From: Watersipora subatra
Lineage: Eukaryota; Bryozoa; Gymnolaemata; Cheilostomatida; Watersiporidae
Assembly: GCF_963576615.1 (NCBI RefSeq)
Contig: NC_088711.1
Location: 6,014,001 to 6,078,000, forward strand
DNA: 64,000 nucleotides
Reading direction: 5' to 3'
Part shown: positions 25,001 through 35,204 of the stretch, piece after piece
Position numbering within the stretch: position 1 is the first letter of the stretch
How the letters are laid out: each line of letters opens with the position of its first letter
Made by a program: the position numbers and the translations under genes
Notes under the pieces: model-generated
What the model saw: the letters and a program-made list of their open reading frames with translations, nothing else
Told to the model about the DNA's origin: nothing
The model's database searches: none

Positions 25001-26568
25001 TGTCTGGTACATCTGTTTAAGATATTCTGTGTTATTGAAGGATTTTGAGCTGTTAAGATAAATTGTATCAAAGGGCTTAGGGTGTTTGCGCACATTTCAA
25101 AACAAGCTTTACCCAATTAGACGGTAGATCTACATCTAACTTGCAACTCGCTGCAGTCATGTCTCAATCACATTCTATGTAAGAATGAATTAGAATGAAA
25201 GAAATAATTGTCATCTTGTTAAAAAAGTTTTCTCATGCACAAGCCAATGAAAATAGTGAATGAGTGTGTAGTTTTTGTTTTGCCCATCGTATCTATCACA
25301 TAGCGAATCTAATTGCACTACCTTGGGACCTATGTGGCTTTCAATGAGGCCTTCTCGCTACTTTACAGTTATTAGCTAAGATAAATAATTGTTTTGTATT
25401 TTTGTAGTGTAAAATTGATTAAAATCAGTAAACAACTTCTGCACGCAATTACAAAGCATGTTTACCGTTTGCTTTTTTAGGCAATTTTTTTCCTGTGTGG
25501 CTATTAATCTATTGATTTGTAGCTTGCTATTGTGCACTACCATCTTTCTTTGTTTTTCTAGGCGTCTCAGTTTATTCTGAAGACTGATCTATCTCCAGAA
25601 GTCATTAATAATAATTTCACGAACAAACACGCGTTCCGCATAGATTAGTTTCTGCTAGCTAAGCAACTTTGAACAATGCAAGACCGCGCTAACAAGCAGA
25701 CGCTCTTTGATTGGTTAGCTATTGGACTCAGCCAATTTTTCCATATTACGGCTTGGACATCGCCCGTTTATTCATTTCAGCATAAAATTTAAACAGTTAT
25801 TCATAGGATAACACTGATTTTTCTAAATTTTTAATTCACCATACAATTCTAGTGCCAAAACTACAGGTAGGTATCGATAATAAAAAAAAATAAAAAAAGT
25901 GACTTCCCTGGTTTTTCCATTGCGGTCTTCAATTATTATTGCATAAGCCATTACATATCTGGTCAACTGGTGCATTGAAGGTCGGTAATATGAGAACATT
26001 TCTCTTTTTACTTACTCCAGAGCTTTCAATAGTGGATTATGGCGAAGAAATAAGAATGGTGGTGACTTATACTTAGTTGCTGACAAGTGGGTAGTTAACC
26101 CTTCTGGTGGTTTGGAAAGCAAAGGTCATCCTATTGGTGCCACAGGTTTGTTAACTTTCTAAAGTTCATTATCTGTGTGGCCATAGTTGGGAGTGAGAGC
26201 GTGCATAACCTGATCCGTTCTTTTCATTTAATTGTTTTAATTATGCTCCTAAAATCTGGTAGCATAAGATTTGTGTCAACGGTTGGTGTATGCTCTAATT
26301 GATACAAAATATCGCTACCCATTGGCAAATGACTCATCACAGCCTCCAGCATGTAAACAGGCAGCCCCAACTGGCTCGACGTTAAACAAACTGTACAATA
26401 TATGTTGTAGGACTTGGCCAGTGCAACGAGCTAGTGACACAACTACGAGGGGAAGCAGGAAAGAGGCAAGTTGACGATGCAAGAATTGCTCTGCAACACA
26501 ATTTCGGAATAGGTGGTGCAGCTGTTGTTACTATGTACAAAAGATACCAACCAAAGAGCAGAATGTGA
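13630..26568 (+). CDS. SCP2: SCP2-type (SCPx) peroxisomal thiolase without SCP2 domain, 6 exons
   Basis: Exons are 13630-13717, 16527-16754, 23157-23658, 23934-24077, 26021-26145 and 26411-26568. All have GT/AG borders and matching phases (1, 1, 2, 2, 1), giving 414 residues. The ATG has a good context (G at -3 and +4) and starts [15 protein letters not shown] as in SCPx proteins. Thiolase features are the nucleophile Cys80 in NNNCSSGS, His299 in the family-specific HDCF motif, and His357 in GHPIGATG. The family cleaves 3-oxoacyl-CoA with CoA in peroxisomal side-chain and branched-chain beta-oxidation. The chain stops after the thiolase domain (usual length about 400). The C-terminal sterol-carrier domain of vertebrate SCPx is absent, and the last residues S-R-M fit a PTS1 import signal. 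The protein is quite diverged between residues 106 and 270. The symbol denotes family; the one-domain form resembles nematode daf-22. Confidence 0.93.
13940..14075 (+). repeat. tRNA-derived SINE in thiolase intron 1
   Basis: It has an A-box-like TGGTGTAGTGGTTAGG at 13951-13966, a B-box-like GAGTTCAATTCC near 13995-14006, a T-rich linker, then TCGGACA and CTTATTAT. The tail is shared with the SINE at 2980-3150. Confidence 0.65.
14797..15698 (+). mobile_element. TTAA-type long-TIR MITE, copy B
   Basis: A 902-bp copy of the family at 12395-13270, in the same orientation, lying in intron 1 of the thiolase gene. The right flank is TTAA (15699-15702) and the left flank is GCAA, a decayed site. Inner parts include the conserved stretch ATAAAACCATGTCTATTG. 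The short open frame inside (15016-15198) is not preserved in the other copies. Confidence 0.85.
16009..16042. repeat. (TA)17 microsatellite
   Basis: An uninterrupted TA dinucleotide run in thiolase intron 1, about 480 bp before exon 2. Length is probably polymorphic. Confidence 0.95.
17143..19879 (-). mobile_element. hAT DNA transposon, nested
   Basis: A 2737-bp element has CAGTGGTTCCCAACCT at the left end and its inverse AGGTTGGGAACCACTG at the right end, flanked by a perfect 8-bp target duplication CTTTAATT (17135-17142 and 19880-19887). TIR sequence and target length fit the hAT superfamily (Charlie-like ends). The minus strand encodes a broken transposase. It was inserted into the pogo-like element, so it is the younger of the two. 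Confidence 0.93.
17520..19217 (-). pseudogene. hAT transposase, ZBED5-like, broken
   Basis: The reading starts at 19217 ([18 protein letters not shown]) with a zinc-binding N-terminus of the [12 protein letters not shown] type. It goes on with a segment containing [11 protein letters not shown] and QLDESTN, then the catalytic-domain motifs [10 protein letters not shown] and [12 protein letters not shown], then [13 protein letters not shown]. It ends near 17520-17730 in the hAT C-terminal dimerisation region (DQFWLSARK). This order is that of the transposases from which ZBED5 and FAM200-type genes were domesticated. In-frame stops or shifts occur near 18060, 18700, 18829 and 19013, and the tail is degraded, so it is inactive. 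It is intronless and lies antisense within intron 2 of the thiolase gene. Confidence 0.88.
21030..22318. mobile_element. Pogo/mariner-like TA element (copy 2), inverted
   Basis: Ends are TCGTAAAACCTCTAATTGAA and the inverse TTCAATCAGAAGTTTTACAG, flanked by TA (21028-21029 and 22319-22320). The interior near 21150-21215 is the reverse complement of the right part of copy 1 near 20525-20575 (the TTAGGAAGATAAATT stretch), so it is the same family in the opposite orientation. Short minus-strand coding-like stretches near 21770-21890 may be a remnant of a transposase. Confidence 0.75.
23857..23885. other. Perfect 11-bp hairpin just before thiolase exon 4
   Basis: CACCGAACCGA (23857-23867) pairs with TCGGTTCGGTG (23875-23885) over a 7-base loop. 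It sits 48 bases upstream of the exon 4 start, in the branch-point region, and is GC-rich in an AT-rich intron. Confidence 0.7.
24078..26020. other. Thiolase intron 4, with possible transposase remnant
   Basis: About 1.9 kb. The minus strand from about 24905 to 24719 reads as a degenerate peptide containing [19 protein letters not shown] and then acidic residues, with at least one stop upstream. The composition is that of an old transposase tail. Weak inverted matches (GCAATTGAAGACCAC near 24361 against GCGGTCTTCAATT near 25922) could be decayed element ends. Nothing else recognised. Confidence 0.3.
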
Positions 26569-28204
26569 AGCTTTCAACATGGACAAGTTCTATTTATCTT
26601 TTGTAAAATTACATTGTGACTAGGCGGAGTATTATTGCCAACATGTTTCACTTAATCACTATAAATTACAGGCTAGACAAATCAACCCAAAGCTGCTTGG
26701 CGTGCGCAATATTTTACATCAACTCCCAAACATGCAAGCAGCCTAGCATTATAGATGTAGACTTACAATGAAGTCTGTAGTTGAAACTAGGATCCGCCAT
26801 CATCAATCTGATTGAGCAACATGCCCGCACCATCTACTCTGGCTTTCAGTTACTTGCTTAATTCGATCGGGACAGGTCAAGTTTGACTAGTCATCAACAA
26901 TGTCTGGTTGACTACCGAGTGAAGTTCACAATATCTGATACAACGCAAGCCTGCACTTAATGCTAGCCTGATAGATACAGACTGAAAGGCTTTGCTAGCA
27001 GTTCTTTGCCTGTCGCTGAAAAATACTTTATGTTGCTGGTCCAGATATTTAATGCTGCTGACATATTGTTATGTGCAATTACTACCAATCAAACTGCACA
27101 CTGCCTACCTGTAAAAATTGACTGCTGACTTCACAACTGTAGAAATATTAACATCCAACAAATGACAAAGTCTGTCATTGAGCCGAAGAAAGCCCGCAAG
27201 CGCTTTGATTGATCGCTAATCTACATTTTCGCAATACTACACCATTTGTGGAATCTTTAGTAAAACGATAGTTTAAGCATACTAACTTTTAACTGCCATG
27301 GCAAACGAGCGTAACTCTGTGCACACACATTGCGCATCTAACCTGTGATACCATAAATTAGTATTAAGTTTAGAGTGAATACTACTGCGCTAAACAAAAC
27401 GGCTATCGAAACGCTCCATCAATTTCCTTAGTTTTACAGCAAAAAGCAAATATGGAATTTTACATCCACGCAATCCCAGATCCAGAAAAGCTTAGATATC
27501 CTCCAAATTTGACTAGATTCCTCCGGGTCTCCAGAGAATCAACCAGAGCTCCATGAATGAGCCGAGCTCCCAGGCTCAAGATTCCCTCCCAAGATTCACT
27601 GATTGATCCAAAGATCCAATCCAAGACAAGTAAATCACATCCACTGACAGCTTAAATCCTAGTCAGTGCGCAACACGTTATCCTAAGCCCGGTATGCCTA
27701 GCAAAACGACAAGATATACAATTAGCCATGATATTTGTCTAGCATCAATTATAAATAGAATGTATGCAACATAGTGTAGTTGGAAATGCGCAAGATGGTT
27801 ATCTAAGACAAGACCCTGGTAACTCCATCACAAGAATGTACAGCAGCAAAATTTAGGATATTATGTACAAATATTAGGGAAGGTGCTTTAAAAAGAAAAA
27901 ATCATTACCAATGTTGATCAGAGAATTAGACTCCAAGCATTCAGTCACAATGTTTCCAAGACAAATACAGCCTTCTCATCACTGTTCCTAATCCAGTTTA
28001 GAATATGAATCCTATGTCCAAACATACAGAGAGAAGCCATCTGTGAGAATAAAGAAGCGTTAACTATAAGAATTGACTGTCTTAGGTTGGCAACAGGTAG
28101 TCAACACATAAACTGATTGCTGTACAGACAAATTTGAAGTGGATGTCAGATTAGCCACATCGACGATACATATTGAGCCAATATATAACCAGTTGGAATT
28201 AGTC
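26569..28204. other. Convergent 3' regions of the thiolase and SRSF1 genes
   Basis: The two genes meet tail to tail, 1636 bp apart. No further coding sequence is seen. Both 3' UTRs must lie here; no canonical AATAAA stands out for either strand, so transcript ends are uncertain and the UTRs may overlap. Confidence 0.6.
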
Positions 28205-29252
28205 TTAATATGGTGACTTAGATCTGGATTTGTCTCTAGAACCAGATCGAGAGCGCCTTGGGCTATAACTTGGTGATCGGCGACGACTACCCTCTCTTGC
28301 TACAGGGGATCGAGACCGTGATCGGCTTCTACTTCCACCTTCTTCCTTAACTCTTATGTAAGCTGTTTCACCCTGAACAGAGTAACCAAACAATGTTTAC
28401 AATCACTGAACTCTACATTGATTAGCACAACTTTTAAGCGATAGTATAACATATACCGTCCATATACATTTGAAAACAACAATACCTCTTACCTCATGAG
28501 ACTTGAACTTTGTATCATCAAGCTTTCTTAAGGCATATTTCATATCGTCGTATTTAAGATATTCGACGACTCCACTCCCATCTCTATAAACATCTGCATA
28601 GCAAACATCCCCAGCTTCCCTCATATGATCCTTCAAATCTTGCCAACTACCTGATGGGGGCAATCCTAAAATATGAATTGAATAAATACCCACATATATG
28701 AATACACATACAACACATAATACAGATTTACAAAGAAAACGAAAAATTTAAGACTTGATTTTCCGCACCTGTAATTCGTACTCTGTAATCTGATCTTCTT
28801 GAAGGGGGTCCATATCGACTACCACCTCTATCACCAAAGTCTCGGCCGCCTCTGAATCCACCCCGGCCACCTCTGAATCCACCTCTAAACGCACCTCTTC
28901 CGCCACGAGCAAACTCTACTCTGAGGGTGCATCCGTCCCAATTATAACCATCTCTGTACTTCACAGCATCTTCAGCATCTCTAATTTAAACCATAATGAA
29001 ATATAAATACCATAAATTGTTTAATAACTAGTTAAAATATCGATAAGCAAATTGCGGTTCAAGTGGTGAGTTCTAGCGCGACAAATAGACTCACCGCATG
29101 TCTTCGAACTCCAAAAAGGCGAATGGAGGGCCTCTGCCACCACCATGTTTGATGTCAACCGTTCGCAATCTTCCGTATTTATAAAATATATCTTCTAAAT
29201 CGTTAGACCTTACATCATCAGGCAAATTTCCAACATAAACTTTGCTGTCCAT
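28205..29252 (-). CDS. SRSF1: SR splicing factor 1 (SF2/ASF), 4 exons
   Basis: Coding exons on the minus strand are 29252-29095, 28980-28769, 28665-28493 and 28372-28205, with stop TAA at 28207-28205. GT/AG borders and phases (2, 1, 0) agree. The 236 residues (human 248) hold RRM1 (from [14 protein letters not shown] with the FAFLEFED core), an RGG/FRGG-rich linker, a pseudo-RRM2 with the invariant SWQDLKD at residues 130-136, and a short C-terminal RS domain of about 40 residues ending SRSKSPY. SRSF1 binds exonic enhancers and recruits U1 and U2AF in the nucleus, and the RS serines are SRPK/CLK targets. The three introns are only 103-120 bp, far shorter than those of the neighbours, as often in highly expressed genes. 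Identity is very secure. Confidence 0.97.
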
Positions 29253-30358
29253 TTTTAAAGGTACAGTACTAGTTACAACGACCTTTTAATTGCGGAAAAA
29301 TGTCACAAAAGAATGATGCCTCGTAAAATCACGCGAGATATACACGTCAGTTAGTCTAACTTTGGCGCCTTCTACTCTATAGTTCAGTCAATGTTCCCGC
29401 GCACGGAAACAATTGACGAATAGTACGCTCATTACATGCCTATTGATTTTGTGAGGATCATCAACTTTCTGGAAGCAAATGTACAATTTTTGAAAGGACA
29501 ACTCCGCTGCTACTTCAGATGTACGTACATGTTTCAAAACACTACATATGAAAATGGTAATAGTTTGGATTAAAAGTGATAAAACTACCTATTTATACAG
29601 CAATATTTTGAGACAACCTCATATTAACGGGATATTAACTGTGAACATATTATCGTTTACTGATGAGAAATCACCTTGTACCTTATTAATAAAATAAGGT
29701 ATGGACAACTCGTAAAACAATAAATGCCCTCTAGCGAGTCAAGTAAATTGTTCATATTTTCAAATCAACTATTCCCTCACGCTAGTTTCGCCCAAGGTAT
29801 TATCTAATAAGATTCAATCAAACGCCAGTTGAAGAAATTTTTTTTACCAACAATGTCGTTATTCTAGATAATACCAACAGTTCGTACGTGCTTCACGTTA
29901 CTTATGATTGTTTCTGTTGTTTAAAATACGGAAGGACACAATTCACACTCGAGTTTAATATCTCATCTCAAATCACACACGCTTTGCGTTAAACTTAAAA
30001 TATTTTCTTCTATTGAATCTCTGAGTAAAACAACTTAGTTTAACACAAATTAATTAAACTCAACTGTCTCACATTATTATCAAAGACGTTGTTACAATAA
30101 TTTTATCGACTGTCTTCTCACTAATCACACCCGCTCCTGTGCGTATGTGATTGTAATGTGCAAACTGCCGTAACTGTTTGCCGCATTGGCAAATCTGTCG
30201 GCCCATAGCAATTATAGTTATCAATCAGTCTGTTAATTATGTTTCCGTCGTTTTATATGTAGAACCTACATCAGATAGTTTTGATGCAAAATAAATTATA
30301 AATGTGGCACGATTTTTGCCCATAATAGAAAAGATAGAATCCAAATATCAGTTTAGTG
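29253..30358. promoter_or_regulatory. Upstream region of SRSF1
   Basis: The first 150 bp above the start codon are richer in GC and CpG than the surroundings and contain an E2F-like TTTGGCGCC at 29361-29369. This is the likely promoter (inference). The rest, to the LTR element, shows no gene. Confidence 0.4.
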
Positions 30359-30362
30359 ATAA

Positions 30363-30835
30363 TGTGATAGATTTGCTAAACTCAACTATTTCTAATAGCC
30401 TTATGCATCAAGCGCTCTTGGGGTTAGCATAGTAATATGCAAGCCAGCGTTCATGGAAAGCCAACGGACTATCACATAACACTATATAAGGATATGTAAG
30501 CCAGTGTATAACAGGATGGGTAAGAATAAGTAACGAAGGAAGATACTCTAGTGAGACAGAAGAACAAAAAGCACGAGATACTGTCTACAAGCGACGAAAC
30601 TATACATGGGCATTTGTGGATTGTTTGAACATTAACTCATCTCTGTGCAGCTTCAGCTTGCGTAATAAAGAGTCATATTCATTCACCAGTCATCTCGCTT
30701 GCAACAGTTATAGTTGTGCATGAGAGCTAATATTCATTCAGTATAAAACAAATTGTAACTGGAACCCACTTAATAGTGATTGCAAGTGCCGTAAGTCGCT
30801 ATATTAGCGAGAGGCAAGCGCAAAAATTCACTACA
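30363..30835 (+). repeat. Left LTR
   Basis: 473 bp, TGTGATAG...CACTACA. A TATA box TATATAAG is at 30483-30490 and a polyadenylation signal AATAAA is at 30664-30669. Confidence 0.92.
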
Positions 30836-30836
30836 T

Positions 30837-30854
30837 TGGTAACAGCAGTGGGAT
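30837..30854 (+). other. Primer-binding site, tRNA-Leu-like
   Basis: TGGTAACAGCAGTGGGAT lies two bases after the left LTR. Its complement has the form of a tRNA-Leu 3' end (ATCCCACTGCTG...CCA). Confidence 0.65.
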
Positions 30855-30930
30855 ATCTGTAATCCTGTTGCTACTGAAAGTTTAGCTGTACGCACAACCT
30901 AGTAACTGTTAAACAGCTTTCTGGAAAGAG

Positions 30931-31575
30931 ATGGCTCAAGGCAGAGACTCCAGAATGTCTACTAATCCATTCCTGCCGATCAGTAACCCATTCTTGGATG
31001 CAGCTAATCTATTTGCTGATACTGCGAAGAAACAGCCAAAGCAGGTCATACACTCCGATACATCAGTACACATCGATGCGGCAACCTTCATTGACGATAT
31101 GTACCAAAAGTATGTGTTGGAACTGCAGGGCAGACAGGCTGCCAGCAATCGCATATTGTTCCCAGCAAAAGATGAATTAGCTGGGCGTCAACCAGTGCGA
31201 ACACCTAGAAATATTCCTAAAGTTACCCAAATAGATAGTTTGAGCAGTGTTAGCTGCGGGACTGCAGAAAACTACACTGACTGCAATGAGACAAATCTAG
31301 CTAATGTGCTACATTTAATTTCACTACAAATGGCTAAACAGACCAAGCTGATAAAAGATCAGTCTGCCAGAATTGCTGCTCCGGAGCAAAAGAGACATAG
31401 CGATAACAAAACCAATGAATAATCTCGAAGAGTGAAACGTTGTTTCTAATGTGGAGACTAGTCACATCTAATAAGTAGTTGCACGGTACCAAAGAAAAGG
31501 TCACAGCCATCCATAAGCTCCAATCAAGAGAAACCACAAAGGTTCGCTCCTAAGCTTATGAGTAAAGTTGGTTGA
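30931..31575 (+). pseudogene. gag of the LTR element, with three in-frame stops
   Basis: An ATG at 30931 opens 163 codons with an N-terminus rich in NPF motifs (STNPFLPISNPFLDAANLF) and no recognised domain. It stops with TAA at 31420. The same frame continues to 31573 and encodes a CCHC zinc knuckle (Cys codons 31441, 31450 and 31480, His codon 31465, spacing C-X2-C-X4-H-X4-C), followed by a basic stretch. A TAA at 31447 and a TAG at 31459 lie inside the knuckle itself. The zinc knuckle is the nucleic-acid-binding part of retroelement Gag and supports the assignment. The element copy is therefore decayed, unless the stops are read through. Confidence 0.75.
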
Positions 31576-32056
31576 ACCTGTGCCCTATACCAGTTACAAC
31601 AAATCGAATAAACCATGCAAAAGAACAAGGGTAAGCCATGCGGACAGGACTGCCACTACCCCGGCGCTCGATGTTCCAGGAATGAAGGAGCAGCTGCATG
31701 TCGGTTCAGATAAACGGCTTCAATTTGCATCAGCAAAGGAGGTTGGCGGTAAACAAGAGCAATATCAGTCAAGGCCTCCACATTGCAAAAGACACCTACG
31801 AAATCATGCTGGGCATAACTCTTACGGCAACAGTAGTCCCTTTACAGGAAAGGTACAGCATTATGGAGCAACCAGTAACACTCACCAGCATTGGACTGCT
31901 AGCACAGCTGGTAGCAGCAGAGTGTATCCGAGTAGCAAAGCTACTCATGCACCTGCAACAGCCTATCATCTGCCTGCTAAAAATATGCAAAGCAACCTCA
32001 TGACTACAAAAATACACTGGAATCTCGCCCCGATGAAGTTGCCAAGAAAGGAATGA
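31568..32056 (+). CDS. Second open frame of the LTR element, unknown
   Basis: An open frame of 162 codons, shifted relative to gag and overlapping its end by a few bases. It has no ATG near its start (it begins at TTG). The product is rich in Ser, Thr, His, Gln and Lys with no hydrophobic core pattern, and matches no protease or polymerase motif that I recognise. It may be a pol remnant, a gag extension or chance. The MITE insertion begins about 100 bp after its stop. Confidence 0.3.
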   Translation: MVEPVPYTSYNKSNKPCKRTRVSHADRTATTPALDVPGMKEQLHVGSDKRLQFASAKEVGGKQEQYQSRPPHCKRHLRNHAGHNSYGNSSPFTGKVQHYGATSNTHQHWTASTAGSSRVYPSSKATHAPATAYHLPAKNMQSNLMTTKIHWNLAPMKLPRKE

Positions 32057-32153
32057 AATTCAACGCCGCTACCTGAAGCTGCTTATCAAATATGATTACG
32101 TGAAGTATCACTTTGACTCAGGCCAAAAGAACACTTTAAGTTACGCTACTTAA

Positions 32154-33018
32154 AGGTTGGCTTGCAGCAAAATTCACATTACAGTTATTTGGTATCAAAA
32201 GATTCACAATGTTTTACTCTGTTGTGTTGTAGGTGCCAAATATGTGGAAATGTGATTACAAGCTCTTAAAAGCTCAAAAACGAAAAGCCGCCGTAGATTG
32301 GAATCTCTTTATTTCTCTGACGTATTCATTACATTTGGATATTGTTTTGTCACGTGATGTTTTCACGTGAATTGAAAGGCCAATAAAAAGCTCAATATAA
32401 AACTTATCGTAGCACTAGTTTATGACAAACACTTCGGGTTTTACCGAAGACCCCGTATCAAATATACATGCTCGCTACTTTACAGTTTTGTTTCGGCTTG
32501 ATCTAATCGTCTCGTCGTAATCTGATCATGTGACCCAATACTTCGCAAATAATTTTTGCAGCACTTTTCGATTATCACAGGTGACCAACAGGCTCGTCTT
32601 GAATATCAGATAAGGATATGTACTCCTTCGAGGTAAGATTAAAAAATTAAATGAATTTTTACGGTAAGTTATAAGATATCAGTGCTAAAAGTGACAGCAT
32701 TACAATGACGATAAAACAGACGCGTAATGGTTTTATTAAATGCGTGAAGTATATTTGTAAGAATATTTCGACGAATGAGGTTGCATAAAAATGTAAACAG
32801 AAACCATCTCCCACAACTACGTCACATTTGAGCCGTTTTGGAAAGAGAATCCAAACTATGGCGGTCTCGTGTGGCTGCGATTAACTGTTCGGTTTTTAGC
32901 TTTTAAGAGCTTGTAATCACATATCCACATATTTTGCACCTACAACACAATAGAGTAAGACATGGTGAATCTTTTGATACCAAATAACTGTAATGTGAAT
33001 TTTTTCGCAAGTCAACCT
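32154..33018 (-). mobile_element. TTAA-flanked long-TIR MITE, copy C, inside the LTR element
   Basis: An 865-bp copy of the family at 12395-13270, inverted, with perfect TTAA flanks (32150-32153 and 33019-33022). It keeps both CACGTG boxes (32351-32356 and 32364-32369). It interrupts the retrotransposon interior and so is younger than that insertion. Confidence 0.9.
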
Positions 33019-33092
33019 TTAAATCCATAATTGCTTTATCGATGCTGGTAAACCATTATTTGAATACTGGCACCGCATTTAGGGGTGGAGTA

Positions 33093-33566
33093 TGTAATGG
33101 ATTTGCTAAACTCAACTATTTCTAATAGCCTTATGCATCAAGATGTCCTGGGGTTAGCATAGTAATATGCAAGCCAGCGTTCATGGAAAGCCGATGGACT
33201 ATCACATAACACTATATAAGGATATGTAAGCCAGTGTATAACAGGATGGGTAAGAATCAGTAACGAAGGATGATACACTAGTGAGACAGAAGAACAAAAA
33301 GCACGAGATACTGTCTACAAGCGACGAAACTATACATGGACATTTGTGGATTGTTTGAACATTAACTCATTTTTGTGCAGCTTCAGCTTGCGTAATGAAG
33401 AGTCATACTCATTATTCCGGTATTCCTGCTTGCAACAATTATAGTTGTGCATGAGAGCTAATACTCATTCAGTATAAGACAAATTGCAACCAGACCCCAC
33501 TTAGTAGGGATTGCAAGTGCCGTAAGTCGCTATATTAGCGAGAGGCAAGCGCAAAAAATCACTACA
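33093..33566 (+). repeat. Right LTR
   Basis: 474 bp, TGTAATGG...CACTACA, colinear with the left LTR but with scattered substitutions. The polyadenylation signal is changed to AATGAA here, while the TATA box (near 33213-33220) is kept. Confidence 0.92.
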
Positions 33567-33570
33567 ATAA

Positions 33571-35204
33571 TATATAATACAGGATTTAAAAGGACACTAA
33601 CCTCATAGTCTATGTATGTTATCAGGTTTCATACTCTGAAATCATATTGATAGTGCAAGACTTACAATACTAAGGCAATAGTTTCTAACTATGTCTCATT
33701 CATAAAAGTGTGCTAAATCAACTGTCAAAATAGATAACATTTTTTATCTAGCTCAACTCAAGTTGCTATCTTCAATTAGCAAAAAAATGGCGCTCATTGT
33801 AGTTTGTAATTTTTAAAGAAGCTATCCATGAAATTACACATGCATATCACTCTAGTAGTGCTAAGAAAATTGATGACTTGTAAACAATAGTATTATAGTT
33901 TTGTTGCAATTTAAATGTTTATGACTAGCCTGGCACATTACTCATACACATTTGAAAGCTGCACTTGAACGACAAATTCACTAGGAGTACAAATACTTTT
34001 TATGTTCTGTTGACGCTGGAAACAAAGTCAAATATGAAACGTAGAATTAGTATACACCATTAAAAATATGTTGGATTGTCTAAATTCGCGATAAAGACTC
34101 TTGCCTAAAAATCATGTCTTTTAAATACAGGAATTTATTTTTTAAAAGGTCTAAGGTGCTCTATGGTTATTATTAATCTAATTACTATTCATGTTTCTAT
34201 CTGTGGTTAGCACTATCGTTGGGCTAGAGTAGAGGCTTGTTTTACTATTTTTTCAATTTATTCAGCATGTTAATTTATAATTATTTGAAACATGATTATT
34301 TTCTGGTAGCTTTTTAATAACTTATTTAATGGCATATTTTGCATACGTCGACAGTCTTTTTATTTGTAATGTCTATAATATTAAAAAGTAGTGTAATTTT
34401 CACAATAGATTCTATTGTTCATAGAGCCTAATCGACTCTTCATCAACCAATAATCAAATCAAGCTTTCACTGTAGTATCGTTGTTGAGCTGCTCTATAGA
34501 CATGGTATAACATACATGTGATAGTGGTAGTTGATCAGCATCCATATATATACTGTAGGTCAAGATGGTCAATGTTGAATTCACACCCTATACCCTGTAC
34601 AATATAGCTAAACTATATATGTATGGTGTGTGAATCTATATATATTCATCACATAATGGATATTCATATTATACATCATCTGAAAGAGGTTGTTGAGCTC
34701 TAATAGAATATCTGATTCAAAATATGCCAATGTTTTATAATTAAATTTCTTCTGTAACAATAGTGATATCAAAAATACCTGTATATGGGTTCAGTTACAC
34801 TTGGCTACTATAAAAATGAAATAGCTACACTATGTTTTCATACATGCTTTAACATTGCAAACAAGTAGATACCGTATATTGTGCACGCAGTTTTCTTGGG
34901 AAACTAGGTAGCTACTCATCCTTTCTGTAACTACAGGACTTAATTACAGGATATAAGTGTGCACTAATCTAGGCTAAAGTATGCTACCAAGTGTATGGGA
35001 TATTCATTCACACAGATGTAACAAATGTGATGAATTTTGTGACACACTTACAATGTAGATAACTGCAAATTCCTTAAATTCTTCTCATGTAGACTGTTTT
35101 CTACAGTTCGCAGTCCGCATAATTATACATAACGATACCCATGGCATCTGTAACATATTTTTTTCATATCGTTTTAGGCTTAATGTGATCGTTAGAGATC
35201 AGAG
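33571..35204. other. Region upstream of NUP58
   Basis: About 1.6 kb of AT-rich DNA with no gene recognised. The NUP58 promoter should be in the last few hundred bases; no definite element is seen. Confidence 0.5.

Larger units (their letters stand above)
30363..33566 (+). mobile_element. Non-autonomous LTR retrotransposon (Ty3/gypsy-like) with nested MITE
   Basis: Two direct LTRs begin TG, end CACTACA, and are flanked by the 4-bp target copy ATAA (30359-30362 and 33567-33570). Just after the left LTR, TGGTAACAGCAGTGGGAT (30837-30854) looks like a primer-binding site for a tRNA-Leu. Just before the right LTR lies the purine-rich AGGGGTGGAG (33081-33090). Inside are a broken gag and a second open frame, but no reverse transcriptase, RNase H or integrase; without the inserted MITE the internal part is only about 1.4 kb. 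It therefore needs enzymes in trans. It lies between SRSF1 and NUP58. Confidence 0.9.

Noticed and set aside
27440-27640. Repetitive CCAGA/TCCAA-rich stretch as a possible repeat element
   Set aside because: No clear unit or copy elsewhere; probably just untranslated sequence of one of the convergent genes.
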